NCBI GenBank assembly: GCA_023229405.1
Contig: JALNZH010000119.1
Coordinates: 1-9,930, forward strand
Reading direction: 5' to 3'
Origin: Bacteroidota bacterium
GTDB taxonomy: Bacteria; Bacteroidota; Ignavibacteria; UBA10030; UBA8401
DNA length: 9,930 nt
Position numbers and translations under genes: made by a program. This document shows positions 1 to 8,235 of the stretch, one piece after another. The notes beneath the pieces are model-generated. The model was not told the DNA's origin. It made no database searches and was given only the letters and a program-made list of their open reading frames with translations. Numbering within the stretch: the first letter of the stretch is position 1; the number at the start of each line of letters is the position of its first letter.

Positions 1-3000
1 GACGCCGAGCGCTAATCTGCGCACTGCTAATCGGTGTTTTTGTCCCGGCCCGGATAACATTGCCATTAAAAGCCGAAGTGTTTGCCGTCATAATAAAATT
101 TGCAGTGGCACGCACATTGGTCTGCAAAACAATCGAGAGTTGTTGAGTGTTGGATGAATATCCGTTTTTAGATGCCCGCAGCAAATATGTTCTGCCAGCG
201 GGAAGCGTTGCAAACATCGCTTCACCGAGGGTATTGGATGATCCGTTGCGCACTACTGTAGTATCTGCACTAATACACGATACTTCGACAAAAGCCATCG
301 GAATGCCGGAAGCATCGATAACTTTTGAAAGGATTGAAGAGGTGTCCGCAGCCGCAGTAAATTTCACTGACTGTATTTGTCCAATTGCTACCGAAACGGA
401 TGAGGACGATGGAGTTATTGTATATCCGCTCTTTTTCGCCTTCACTGTATAACTGCCTGGCGGGAGGAATTTAAATGAAAAACTAAAATCATTTATCGAG
501 CTGATAATACGGGGGGTGATTTTTCCCGATAGTTCCTTTAACTCAACTTCGGCGTCGGCCACACCGGCATTTCCCTTTACTTCCGCCGTATGCGGTTCAA
601 TAACTAATCGTACTCCCGTCACTGTTGCCGCCGTAGGCGGAAAGACAACCGACGTTGAAACATTCTCATATCCAGATTTATAAATATCTGTCTCCACTGT
701 ATACGTTGTGTCTTTGGCAATATTCTCAAAAACAAAATTCCCGAAAGCATCTGCGGTTGTTGTAAACGATGCTGCATTTGAAGTTGCCTTCATAGCAACG
801 GAAAACGGAAGCGGCGCACCGGACCCATCTTTTACCGTACCGGAGATCTTTCCCGTATTGGCTATCAGCGACGCATTCACGATCGCAATGGAATCCGTTG
901 AAGCGGGAGTAATTTTTACTGACCGGGAAGTATATCCTATTTTTTCGACGGTCACAGTGTATGTAGCCGGGCCAGGGGAGAGATTTTCAATAAGATACTC
1001 TCCTTTACTATCTGTTATGGCAGAACCGGAACCGGATGTTCCGCTGACTGCGATAGTCCCGTCGTTAATCGCATCTCGTGTGAGCGAATCTATTACTTTC
1101 CCGCGAATTCGTAACAGATTGAGCGAAAGATCGGCGATAAGAGAAACTGCTTGCTGCGAAGTTGGCGTCAGTTCTACGGTGTCCACCACTGAACTCGAAT
1201 AACCGCTCTTCACTGCGGAGATATAATATATTCCCAGAGGTACCGACGACAGCGAAAATTTACCCGCAGCATCGGTAACTGCATTCAGCGTTTTCGTCGC
1301 ACTTCGTATTACGACAGATGCTGATGTGATGGAGGCTCCTGTTTTTGACCGTACTGTCCCGGATATTTTTCCATTCAAAATCGACAAGGTAAACGGGATA
1401 TTTCGCGATTGTCCTTCAGCCATTGGTACTGCGGAGATTACGGAATCGGAATACCCTTCTTTTGTCGTCTGAATACTATACGTTCCGCCGTACAGCCGGG
1501 GAATAATAAAACTTCCATCACCCGCAGTTATTACCGTTCCCCCATCCTGCGGTCCCGTCACATTAATCAACACTCCAGAAAGCGCAGCACCGCCAGAAGT
1601 GACAGTTCCAGTCAAAATGGCAAATTGTTCCTTCATGGTAAGATTAATATTATTCAGCACTTGTCCCACACTGATATTGATGACTGTGCTGTCTGTCTGG
1701 TATCCTTTCAACTGAGACCGGATAGTAAAACTCCCCGCAGAAGTTCCAAGAGTATATTTCCCATTGTTATCAGTCACAACGCTGTCAATCATCCCTCCGC
1801 CCGAATGAATTAAATAGACAACTGCGAGAGAAACCTGTTTTGCCGATTGATCGAACACCACTCCATTGATGGATGCAGGATTCGGCGGAAGGACAAATTG
1901 TGCCGAGTAGGTACTTCCGGCCGCAAGCACTGACGATGTTGCAGACTTTGTCGCATATCCCGTTTGGGAGACCGACACTAAATACGCAACTTGTGCAGGT
2001 ACCGTCATAGCAAACGTACCGTCATCTTTACTGACAGTGTTGTATACTGCCAGAGAATTCTCTGTTGAAGTGATTCGGACTTGTGCGTTTCGTATCGTTG
2101 TCGCACCGTCGGTGACAGTTCCACGAATAGTTCCAGTGTTGCTCACGATCGTCATGATATTTCCTGTGCTGCGCTGACCGGGACCGATCGTCACAGACAA
2201 AGCAGCAGGAATAAAACCCGTTTTGGACGCAGAGATTTTCCATGTTGCCGGTGACAGACTGAGCGTAAATTCCCCGACGGTATTTGTCCCTGAGACCAAC
2301 GAATCACTTCCTGATTTCGCGGTCACAATAACGTTTGCCACGGCTTCGCCTGCACTTTTTACCAATCCAGTGATGACACCTGCGTTGGGTAACATCTCAA
2401 AATTGATTCCGCTTAATTTTTGGCCGGCAGCAACCGAAACAGTTACCGGCTTCGGCGCGCCATATCCTTCTTTTGAAGAATTGATGGAGAACGTTCCGGG
2501 AGGTACGCTAAGTGTGTACGATCCGTCGGCAGATGAAACGGTTGAGCCGTCATTCACTACCTGCACAATTGCTCCACTCACCGCAGATCCGTCCGGAAGT
2601 CGAATGACACCCGAAATGGATGACGGATTAGCACTCATTTTAAAAATAATTCCGGAAACCGTTTGACCAACGCCAACCGTAAGATCGTATTGATCTTTTG
2701 TGCCTGAGATAATTGAATACTGTGCCCGTGCTGCTTGAATCCGGTAGGCTCCCTGTTTGAGGCTGAGAGAATATTGACCTTGTGCATTTGTCGTAACGGT
2801 GATCACAGACCCGGCAGAAGGCGTTGCTGTTACAACCGCATTTTCTAACGGAGAACTGCCCGATTGATTGTTGACGGTAATCAATTCATACACGTATCCG
2901 TTCACGGTATTGGCATTCGGTAGTAACACAATATTGGCAACTTGCTGTGTTTGTCCCACGGCAAGAACAACCTGTTTTGGCGCCGGAACAACAAATCCTT

Positions 3001-4819
3001 CCTTTGCAGGGGATACGGCCCACGTTCCGGACGTTAATGTCAGCGCATAATTTCCCGACGCATTCGTCGTGGTGATTTGTTTAATTGTTCCCTGTGTTGC
3101 TGTTACAGTCGCCAGTGTCACCGGCGCTCCGGCATCATTCACAACAGTGCCGTTTGCGGAGGCCTGATCGAGTGTCATCACCAATGAGGTTGGAAGGACT
3201 TTTTGTTCTCCCAACGATGCCGTTAACGACATTTTCACCGAAGAAATATATCCCGCTTTCGCCGCCTGAATCGCATACGTTCCATTGTCAGTTTTTATAC
3301 TGAATTCACCACTTGACGAAGTAGTGACATTCTTTTCACCATTGGTGGATTGGTTGACCAACTTCACATTCGCTGAACCGACACCTTTTCCTGTTTTATC
3401 GACCACCGTGCCGGAAATTGTGGCGGGATATGGTTTCATCGGAAACGTGATAGTGATGGGCGACTTGCTGGTTCCACTTTTCGTTACGGCAACAACAATG
3501 GTCGTATCGGCGTATCCTTGTTTTGAACATGTCAATTGATACGTACCGGTCACCAGGCTGTCTACTATATACCGATCATTCACGGTAACGAATGCATTTC
3601 CCGGAGAGACGCCGCCGCTGATTGCCTTTGCACGCACCTCGTATCCCACCAGTCCGTTATTCGTGGAAACCTCTGTCGTGACGGCATCAAACCGGACAAC
3701 TCCCATGGCAACGGAATAGTTGAAAGCAAATGTCTTACTCGCGTTTCCATTACCGTTAGCATCACTTGCCGAAACATACCATACATATTTTCCGTTCGTC
3801 AGCGAGGAACTGGCGGGAAAATCTACAAGTGCGTTTGTGGAGACTGCAACGTTGGAGAACGGTACATCAATTTCTTGTTTTGCACCGGACGTGGAAACAG
3901 TTCGCTTAAACAGATACACAGTATACAAATTCGCATTTTGGACCGGATCCCACTTAAACGTCATAAGGTTGAGATTCGTTAAGACAACGTTATCTGCCGG
4001 TTCGCGCAGAATCGGCGCATTAATGGTAGACGCTCCGGTATATTTAAAGGAAACAATACCGCCGAAGACATCGCTGGCGTATGCGGGATTTTCAGGATCA
4101 TACACATTCAGAATCGTATAGTTATACTCGTTCCCCGGAATGAGGGGAGCGGGAGGAATATTCACATAACTGGATGAAGTATTCGCTACGCCGTACTGCG
4201 CCGAAGTATTCGTGGTAATATACCGCCAGACCAGGCTGGCCCCGACAACACTCAATTCGCTTGTCACAGGATCACGGGTTACCTGGAATGGTGTTTTGGA
4301 AAGCAAGATCATATACGCTGACACTCCCGGCACCGAAGTCCAACGAAATAATGGCGTGTTACTGGCCTCATTGCCGACCGGTCCCAGAGAAGTAGGCGGT
4401 GATTGTGATTCCACAATGAACTCTACCTGATTCGAATAGACGATCGCACTGTTATTACTCGCCTGGGCCTGTACTCCTGATAATGTTGTACTATCCGAAT
4501 TTGTGATAATGCCGTAATAACGGCCGACCGGAAGAGAGATAGAGTCCGGCCGAATATTTTGCTTTGTGCCGGAGACGGAAATCACTTTCTTATTATACAC
4601 TCCGGGGAGTGAGCCGAGTTTTAATTTGATCTTGGGTGCGCCAGCACTCCAAGTGAATGTGATATTTTTGTTGGCCCGGAAAAACAGACGGACTTTTTGC
4701 AACTCATCCTTTGTGGGATACAGCATAATGGTGGATTGAGCAAAAAGGAATGTGCAGAACACAAATGAAAAACAGAGAAGCATTACAAGGGTCAAACGAA
4801 AACGAAGAGGTTTAATCAT
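1..4819 (-). CDS. Giant secreted carboxypeptidase-regulatory-like repeat protein, C-terminus cut by window edge
   Basis: A single minus-strand frame stays open from the ATG at 4819 to base 1 (1606 codons, no stop), so the C-terminus lies outside. Residues 1-27 are a Sec signal peptide (basic start, hydrophobic core, LFA|QS cleavage). Residues ~142-262 and ~268-368 look like Fn3 modules (FRWTSVPGVSAY; FKWDPVQNANLYTVYLF). A divergent unit spans ~370-467. Then come 13 complete units of about 80-96 residues and the start of a 14th, beginning near residues 468, 554, 639, 735, 815, 898, 984, 1069, 1152, 1238, 1324, 1414, 1494 and 1584. Each unit follows a 'xISGTVxDxxGxxxxxAxV...TxxxGxFxLxxxPGxYxIxAxKxGY' plan typical of the CarboxypepD_reg-like beta-sandwich family. 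These domains are structural and show no catalytic motif. A surface adhesin or matrix protein is inferred. A sorting domain may lie beyond the edge. The start is supported by the signal peptide and an upstream TATAAT; its ribosome site (GAAAGAG) is weak. Confidence 0.93.
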   Translation of the reverse strand, partial: MIKPLRFRLTLVMLLCFSFVFCTFLFAQSTIMLYPTKDELQKVRLFFRANKNITFTWSAGAPKIKLKLGSLPGVYNKKVISVSGTKQNIRPDSISLPVGRYYGIITNSDSTTLSGVQAQASNNSAIVYSNQVEFIVESQSPPTSLGPVGNEASNTPLFRWTSVPGVSAYMILLSKTPFQVTRDPVTSELSVVGASLVWRYITTNTSAQYGVANTSSSYVNIPPAPLIPGNEYNYTILNVYDPENPAYASDVFGGIVSFKYTGASTINAPILREPADNVVLTNLNLMTFKWDPVQNANLYTVYLFKRTVSTSGAKQEIDVPFSNVAVSTNALVDFPASSSLTNGKYVWYVSASDANGNGNASKTFAFNYSVAMGVVRFDAVTTEVSTNNGLVGYEVRAKAISGGVSPGNAFVTVNDRYIVDSLVTGTYQLTCSKQGYADTTIVVAVTKSGTSKSPITITFPMKPYPATISGTVVDKTGKGVGSANVKLVNQSTNGEKNVTTSSSGEFSIKTDNGTYAIQAAKAGYISSVKMSLTASLGEQKVLPTSLVMTLDQASANGTVVNDAGAPVTLATVTATQGTIKQITTTNASGNYALTLTSGTWAVSPAKEGFVVPAPKQVVLAVGQTQQVANIVLLPNANTVNGYVYELITVNNQSGSSPLENAVVTATPSAGSVITVTTNAQGQYSLSLKQGAYRIQAARAQYSIISGTKDQYDLTVGVGQTVSGIIFKMSANPSSISGVIRLPDGSAVSGAIVQVVNDGSTVSSADGSYTLSVPPGTFSINSSKEGYGAPKPVTVSVAAGQKLSGINFEMLPNAGVITGLVKSAGEAVANVIVTAKSGSDSLVSGTNTVGEFTLSLSPATWKISASKTGFIPAALSVTIGPGQRSTGNIMTIVSNTGTIRGTVTDGATTIRNAQVRITSTENSLAVYNTVSKDDGTFAMTVPAQVAYLVSVSQTGYATKSATSSVLAAGSTYSAQFVLPPNPASINGVVFDQSAKQVSLAVVYLIHSGGGMIDSVVTDNNGKYTLGTSAGSFTIRSQLKGYQTDSTVINISVGQVLNNINLTMKEQFAILTGTVTSGGAALSGVLINVTGPQDGGTVITAGDGSFIIPRLYGGTYSIQTTKEGYSDSVISAVPMAEGQSRNIPFTLSILNGKISGTVRSKTGASITSASVVIRSATKTLNAVTDAAGKFSLSSVPLGIYYISAVKSGYSSSVVDTVELTPTSQQAVSLIADLSLNLLRIRGKVIDSLTRDAINDGTIAVSGTSGSGSAITDSKGEYLIENLSPGPATYTVTVEKIGYTSRSVKITPASTDSIAIVNASLIANTGKISGTVKDGSGAPLPFSVAMKATSNAASFTTTADAFGNFVFENIAKDTTYTVETDIYKSGYENVSTSVVFPPTAATVTGVRLVIEPHTAEVKGNAGVADAEVELKELSGKITPRIISSINDFSFSFKFLPPGSYTVKAKKSGYTITPSSSSVSVAIGQIQSVKFTAAADTSSILSKVIDASGIPMAFVEVSCISADTTVVRNGSSNTLGEAMFATLPAGRTYLLRASKNGYSSNTQQLSIVLQTNVRATANFIMTANTSAFNGNVIRAGTKTPISSAQISARR

Positions 4820-4872
4820 ACCACTCTTTCAAGGTGAATTGTTCTATGAAGACCGCATTGACAAATTAAGAA

Positions 4873-4900
4873 ATTATAGCGTGTTTTAGTGAGGGGAACA
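4873..4900 (-). promoter_or_regulatory. Candidate sigma70-type promoter for the repeat-protein gene
   Basis: On the minus strand a perfect TATAAT lies at 4878-4873, about 54 bases before the ATG at 4819. A weak -35 (TGTTCC, 4900-4895) sits 16 bases upstream. A CACC-TC-GGTG inverted repeat (4899-4908) touches the -35 and could be an operator, although it is short enough to be chance. The terminator upstream at 5391-5417 makes an independent promoter here plausible. Confidence 0.5.
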
Positions 4901-5013
4901 CCGAGGTGAAGGTTAGCAAAAAAGGAATGAACTGCGTATGCAATATGACTGATGAGAGCACCGACATCCGCAGGTCTTTTGCCGACAAAAGAAATATCAA
5001 CCGTTCAAATCCT

Positions 5014-5194
5014 TATTTCCCCCCGCTGTTCACAAGAACTGTATTCAAGTTGGTAAAATGCGGAGAGAGTTTCAATCTGTTTTTTAGAATTCCATTAACG
5101 AGGCTATTTGTCGGAATTGCTTCCCTGTAAAAAAAAGCGCTTTTGCTTTTCATTGACCGAAAAAAACTCATGTTCTACGGCGGGGGGGGAAATA
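5014..5194. repeat. MITE-like segment with imperfect terminal inverted repeats and TA ends
   Basis: The left end (5014-5029) reads TATTTCCCCCCGCTGT. The right end (5177-5194), read on the opposite strand, is TATTTCCCCCCCCGCCGT. They match except for one substitution and two extra bases in the G/C tract. The next ~17 bases inward also match more than expected, at about 7 of 17 positions. Both ends carry TA, the target duplicated by IS630/Tc1-mariner elements. The segment is 181 bases and encodes no transposase. A decayed non-autonomous element is one reading; a chance pair of G/C tracts is the other. Only one copy is visible here. Confidence 0.35.
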
Positions 5195-5390
5195 CCATCG
5201 TACACCAAATGAGGAAAAGCAATAGTCGAATGTCTAACCCCAAATGATGATATGCCAATCACATTGAATTGTCTCTGTTCTTTGTTTTGCCGGCAGGAAT
5301 CTGGATGCCATAGAATAACGAACCTCACCACAAAGAGACTGAGTATGTACACGGTCTCCAAGCGTTGAGGTATACTACCCAATGGAGAAT

Positions 5391-5417
5391 AAAAAATGCT
5401 GTCTCATCGACAGCATT
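5391..5417 (-). terminator. Intrinsic terminator of the CsgG-like operon
   Basis: On the minus strand a perfect 9-bp stem (AATGCTGTC, loop GATGA, GACAGCATT) spans 5417-5395 and runs straight into a T tract (5396-5391). It begins 35 bases after the stop codon of the second CsgG-like gene. This marks the end of the four-gene transcription unit and separates it from the repeat-protein gene. Confidence 0.88.
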
Positions 5418-5452
5418 GGCATATTCTTATACCATAGCGTTAAGAAAGGTGA

Positions 5453-6106
5453 TTATTTTTTTGAAAACTCACGCAATAATGTTGAGACAGCCTGTGCAAG
5501 TGCATCTTTTGTTGCATTTCCAATGTTCGTTTTATCCCATTCGAGTTTGTTTTCGTAAAACTGAAACAGCGCACTCGATATTGTTGTTGTTGAACTCCCC
5601 TCTCCTTCTGCCACGAGTTCTTCCCCAGTCGTTTGGTGTTTTAATACTAGTTCAACTTTGATTTTATATGTTTTTTTGTTCGATTTTACAGGGCCAAAGG
5701 AAAAACTCGATTTCGGAGCTCCAAAATATACTACCTTGCCGTACAGTACGTATTCGACATTACTTTCCGTTGTTAGAATGGAATCTTCTGTGTCATTTCG
5801 AGATTCATCGGATGACCATAGTGCCGATACAACCGCTTTTCTTTGATCGACCAATTCTTGCGAACTTTCTTTTAGTTCAAACTCACCTGAATCATACATC
5901 AATTCAGAAAGGATCTGCTGCAGTCCAAATCCGATACGGCCATCGTTCCATCGTTTGTCGGCAACGTGTTTCGTAATCGCAGTAATCACAAGAGATGGTT
6001 TCGTTTGTGCCGCAATCGGTTTCGCAACAATAACGACAAGAGTAATAAACGTTGCCGTCATCAACAATCGTACTGCGTTGCGTATCTGTGGGGGATTACC
6101 GTTCAT
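5453..6106 (-). CDS. CsgG-like periplasmic/outer-membrane protein without lipid anchor
   Basis: This 217-residue protein has a Sec signal peptide with likely cleavage IAA|QT at residue 33. It has no cysteine anywhere, so it cannot be lipidated at the N-terminus as CsgG is. The rest follows the CsgG plan of the gene upstream. RIGFGLQQILSELMYDSGEF (~57-76) matches the GxGI..L...L..T.RF segment. VEYVLYGKVVYFG (~116-128) matches the 'Y/F-L-V-x-G-x-V-x-x-F' strand. A beta stretch with TTGEEL (~145-170) matches the strand-turn-strand before the C-terminal helix NIGNATKDALAQAVSTLL. The gap to the upstream stop is 27 bases, with no strong ribosome site in it. In E. coli, CsgG forms the nonameric outer-membrane pore for curli. 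Here a partner subunit or a periplasmic relative is inferred. Family assignment is moderate, because similarity is by pattern only. Confidence 0.85.
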   Translation of the reverse strand: MNGNPPQIRNAVRLLMTATFITLVVIVAKPIAAQTKPSLVITAITKHVADKRWNDGRIGFGLQQILSELMYDSGEFELKESSQELVDQRKAVVSALWSSDESRNDTEDSILTTESNVEYVLYGKVVYFGAPKSSFSFGPVKSNKKTYKIKVELVLKHQTTGEELVAEGEGSSTTTISSALFQFYENKLEWDKTNIGNATKDALAQAVSTLLREFSKK

Positions 6107-6133
6107 AAGATACTGTCACAATCATGTCTACGT

Positions 6134-6823
6134 TTATTTTTTATCCAGTCGTCGTAAAACATTTCTCACCGCTTTGTCAATGGCCTGCTGCGTTGCCATT
6201 CCTACGGTTGATTGATCGAATGGTAGATCAGGTTGTAACCATAACGCAGTGGCAGTGCTGGCGGATTGACCGGAACCGGAACCTGGAACGTATTGCCCAG
6301 TCACTACATCCAAGAATTTTACTTGTATCCCTATCATGGTCGTATTCCGTTTGGTTGAAGCCATTGCCGCAATTGCCTCGCCATAACTCACGGAAAATTC
6401 ATACACCTCAGCATACACAAGAAATTTTGGGGAGACCAGACTGCCGGGGGCGATCGCCGCATCTTTGGCAACAATACCGGATTCGCCCAGCTTCCATTGG
6501 TCAATAATTTTACTGATCATTTCCTGTTTCTCTTCCACATAATCAAATCGGTTGGTCTCATACAATGTTTCCACCAATCGGTTGGCAATTCCAAACCCCA
6601 CCCGTTTTTCGGCAAACTCCGGATATTTTTTGACGATAGCGTCCGACACACCTACCTGCAGTACCTGAATGCGAATTTTTTCTCCTGAGTACGGAGGGAA
6701 TGGCTCATGTTCATTCGCTTTTTCAAATGCAGCGGTGGTTTTTTGTGTTGCCACGGATGCGCATCCGGAAAAACACATTAAGAAAATCAGGAGCACTGTA
6801 TTGCGAACGCCGGTATTGTTCAT
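6134..6823 (-). CDS. CsgG/HfaB-family outer-membrane lipoprotein
   Basis: I start this protein at the ATG at 6823 (229 residues). It then begins with a compact lipoprotein signal peptide: R7, hydrophobic core VLLIFLM, lipobox FSGC and acylated Cys21. An in-frame ATG at 6889 would add 22 polar residues and overlap the upstream gene by 59 bases. CsgG features are clear: VGFGIANRLVETLYETNRFDYVE (~75-97, given in key residues G76, G78, L83, L87, R92, F93), then IIDQWKLGESGIV (~106-118), FLVYAEVYEF (~134-143), a beta-hairpin-like DVVTGQYVPGSGSG and a C-terminal helix ending RRLDKK. CsgG proteins oligomerise into an outer-membrane secretion pore. The transmembrane hairpins and constriction residues cannot be confirmed by eye. 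The gene starts 7 bases after the Ig-lipoprotein stop with no obvious ribosome site, which suggests translational coupling. Confidence 0.9.
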   Translation of the reverse strand: MNNTGVRNTVLLIFLMCFSGCASVATQKTTAAFEKANEHEPFPPYSGEKIRIQVLQVGVSDAIVKKYPEFAEKRVGFGIANRLVETLYETNRFDYVEEKQEMISKIIDQWKLGESGIVAKDAAIAPGSLVSPKFLVYAEVYEFSVSYGEAIAAMASTKRNTTMIGIQVKFLDVVTGQYVPGSGSGQSASTATALWLQPDLPFDQSTVGMATQQAIDKAVRNVLRRLDKK

Positions 6824-6830
6824 AGTGATA

Positions 6831-8216
6831 TTATGGATGATAGTTGTGACGCGCTTTATGCCGTAATTCGTATTGAACAGGAACTTCATGTTCTTTCGGT
6901 GCTTCGGCTTCTTGTGAAATGATGGGGGAATGAATGCTTTCCCTCGGCATCAAATATTTCATCGATGCATCCGCAGCAGATTGTGTTCCACCATTGGCTT
7001 TCATCATCTGCAATGATGTGTTTGACAATGTGATTTGTTGGTCATCGGTTCCTGGAAATGTAAAATTGATTCCTTGAGTCCAGTAGACATACCACGCTCC
7101 CGGGTTCGAGTACAACTGAATAGTCGTATTGGAGAAGGCGGGGAAATATCCGATATTATATGTCGATCCTGTCGGAAGTGCGATGTTCTCGGTTTTTTCA
7201 GCTTGCAATCCGGCATTCACAACAAGCGGTCCGTTAAATGACGTACTCCCTGCTGTATTATTAATACGCAGGAAAAAATAATTGCTGGAATAATACAAAC
7301 GCACACTACTATAATTTGAAGTCGTGATTTCACCACCCCAGTATAATACCTCTCCAATAATTTGACCGGTATTTGTCTTCCCTGAAGTTTGTGCTGCATA
7401 TGTAAATGAACCGGGATTTGTCGTAAATGTGAAGGAGACACTTGACCCTGCCGCCATCGTCTTTGTCGATCCATTCACGGTAACATCAACTGGTGTATGC
7501 ACCTGATTGGTGAAGGTAAAAACATACTGATTCGTAACAATCACCGAGATGATGGCAGATGCCGTATTTCCTGCAGCATCGTATGCGATCGCTTTCAGGT
7601 AATATATTCCATTAGATTTTCCTGTCGCATCCCATTGGTACATATATGGAGAATAGTAATCTATGCCTTCATTCACATTATTGATATAAAACTCAACTTT
7701 CTCAATTCCAATATTGTCACTGGCAGATACCATTATTGAAACATCACCGGTCACCGTTGCATTATTAAGTGGAGCAGTGATTGAAATTACTGGATCAATA
7801 TTGTCGGAATTACTTCCACTTATAGTAACTGTTTTTGAGTCTGTTGCAATTACACCCCCGCTTCCATCATACCCTTTAACAGAAAGAATGTGTGTGCCAT
7901 TAGAATAGTCGTTTGCCTCAAATGGGTATGAATACGGTGCACTGTAATCAATGCCCACGATACTTCCATCGACATAAAAATAGACCATGATGATACCACT
8001 CACATTTCCGCTACTGACGGCAATGGTCACAGTACCCGACACCGAAGCACCATTGATCGGCGAGGTAATCGAAAACGCAGAAGTATTTCCACCCGGATCC
8101 TGAGTATTTATCGGAGGATCCGTTTCCGATTCAATCGGATTTGCTCGCCGTTTACATCCACCGATGATGATGATGACGAAACAGAAAAAAAGAAAATAGG
8201 TCTTCATTGTTTTCAT
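6831..8216 (-). CDS. Lipoprotein with two bacterial Ig-like domains and an unassigned beta-rich C-terminal half
   Basis: This 461-residue protein has a lipoprotein signal peptide: MKTMKT start, hydrophobic core, lipobox IGGC and Cys21. A polar linker follows, then two tandem Ig-like repeats at ~46-132 and ~141-230. Both carry the 'SPxNGAxVxGxVxI ... VxFYxxxxxxGIDYxxPYxYxxxAxxxSNGxxxLxxxxYDxxG' pattern of the Big_7-type bacterial Ig domain. Residues ~231-461 are beta-strand-rich, with many Tyr, Trp, Ser and Thr, and I cannot assign them. The last ~30 residues are charged and end in ELRHKARHNYHP. The start is fixed by AAGGA six bases before the ATG. The gene lies 19 bases after the barrel gene and 7 before the CsgG lipoprotein. 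An adhesive or scaffolding role at the outer membrane is inferred; no enzymatic motif was seen. Confidence 0.92.
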   Translation of the reverse strand: MKTMKTYFLFFCFVIIIIGGCKRRANPIESETDPPINTQDPGGNTSAFSITSPINGASVSGTVTIAVSSGNVSGIIMVYFYVDGSIVGIDYSAPYSYPFEANDYSNGTHILSVKGYDGSGGVIATDSKTVTISGSNSDNIDPVISITAPLNNATVTGDVSIMVSASDNIGIEKVEFYINNVNEGIDYYSPYMYQWDATGKSNGIYYLKAIAYDAAGNTASAIISVIVTNQYVFTFTNQVHTPVDVTVNGSTKTMAAGSSVSFTFTTNPGSFTYAAQTSGKTNTGQIIGEVLYWGGEITTSNYSSVRLYYSSNYFFLRINNTAGSTSFNGPLVVNAGLQAEKTENIALPTGSTYNIGYFPAFSNTTIQLYSNPGAWYVYWTQGINFTFPGTDDQQITLSNTSLQMMKANGGTQSAADASMKYLMPRESIHSPIISQEAEAPKEHEVPVQYELRHKARHNYHP

Positions 8217-8235
8217 AGACTATCCTTCACAATAT

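Larger units (their letters stand above)
4820..5390. other. 571-base intergenic region without a convincing gene
   Basis: This lies between the terminator of the CsgG-like operon and the start of the repeat-protein gene. It contains the candidate promoter near 4873-4900, an inverted-repeat-bounded segment (5014-5194), a C6 tract (5019-5024) and a G8 tract (5182-5189). Two open frames cross it. One is 74 codons on the plus strand (4906-5130). The other is 92 codons on the minus strand (5382-5104) starting at TTG. Neither has a good ribosome site or a recognisable motif, and I do not call them genes. I saw no tRNA fold. Confidence 0.6.

Noticed and set aside
147..4430. Many plus-strand open frames of 60-164 codons across the left half
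   Set aside because: They lie antisense to the continuous 1606-codon repeat protein, have no ribosome sites or recognisable motifs, and are expected shadows of its Ser/Thr/Val/Gly-rich codons.
5000..5025. GTTCAAATCC resembling a tRNA T-loop
   Set aside because: The flanking bases do not form a T stem, and no acceptor, D or anticodon arm can be built at tRNA distances.
4906..5130. 74-codon plus-strand frame in the intergenic region
   Set aside because: It has no ribosome site and no motif, opposes all neighbouring genes and overlaps the candidate promoter area.
5129..5150. AAAAGCGCTTTT as a second terminator
   Set aside because: The inverted repeat has no loop, and the alternative stem is A/T-rich and weak with no matching gene end.
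5104..5382. 92-codon minus-strand frame after the operon terminator
   Set aside because: It starts at TTG without a ribosome site and overlaps the MITE-like segment and the G8 tract. It shows no domain, signal peptide or family pattern.
5453..6823. Complete curli (csg) operon
   Set aside because: Only CsgG-type proteins are present. No curlin repeats, CsgE, CsgF or CsgD-like protein is encoded in the window.
6824..6889. Upstream ATG at 6889 as the start of the CsgG lipoprotein
   Set aside because: It would put a long polar extension before the signal peptide and overlap the upstream gene. The ATG at 6823 gives a normal lipoprotein signal.
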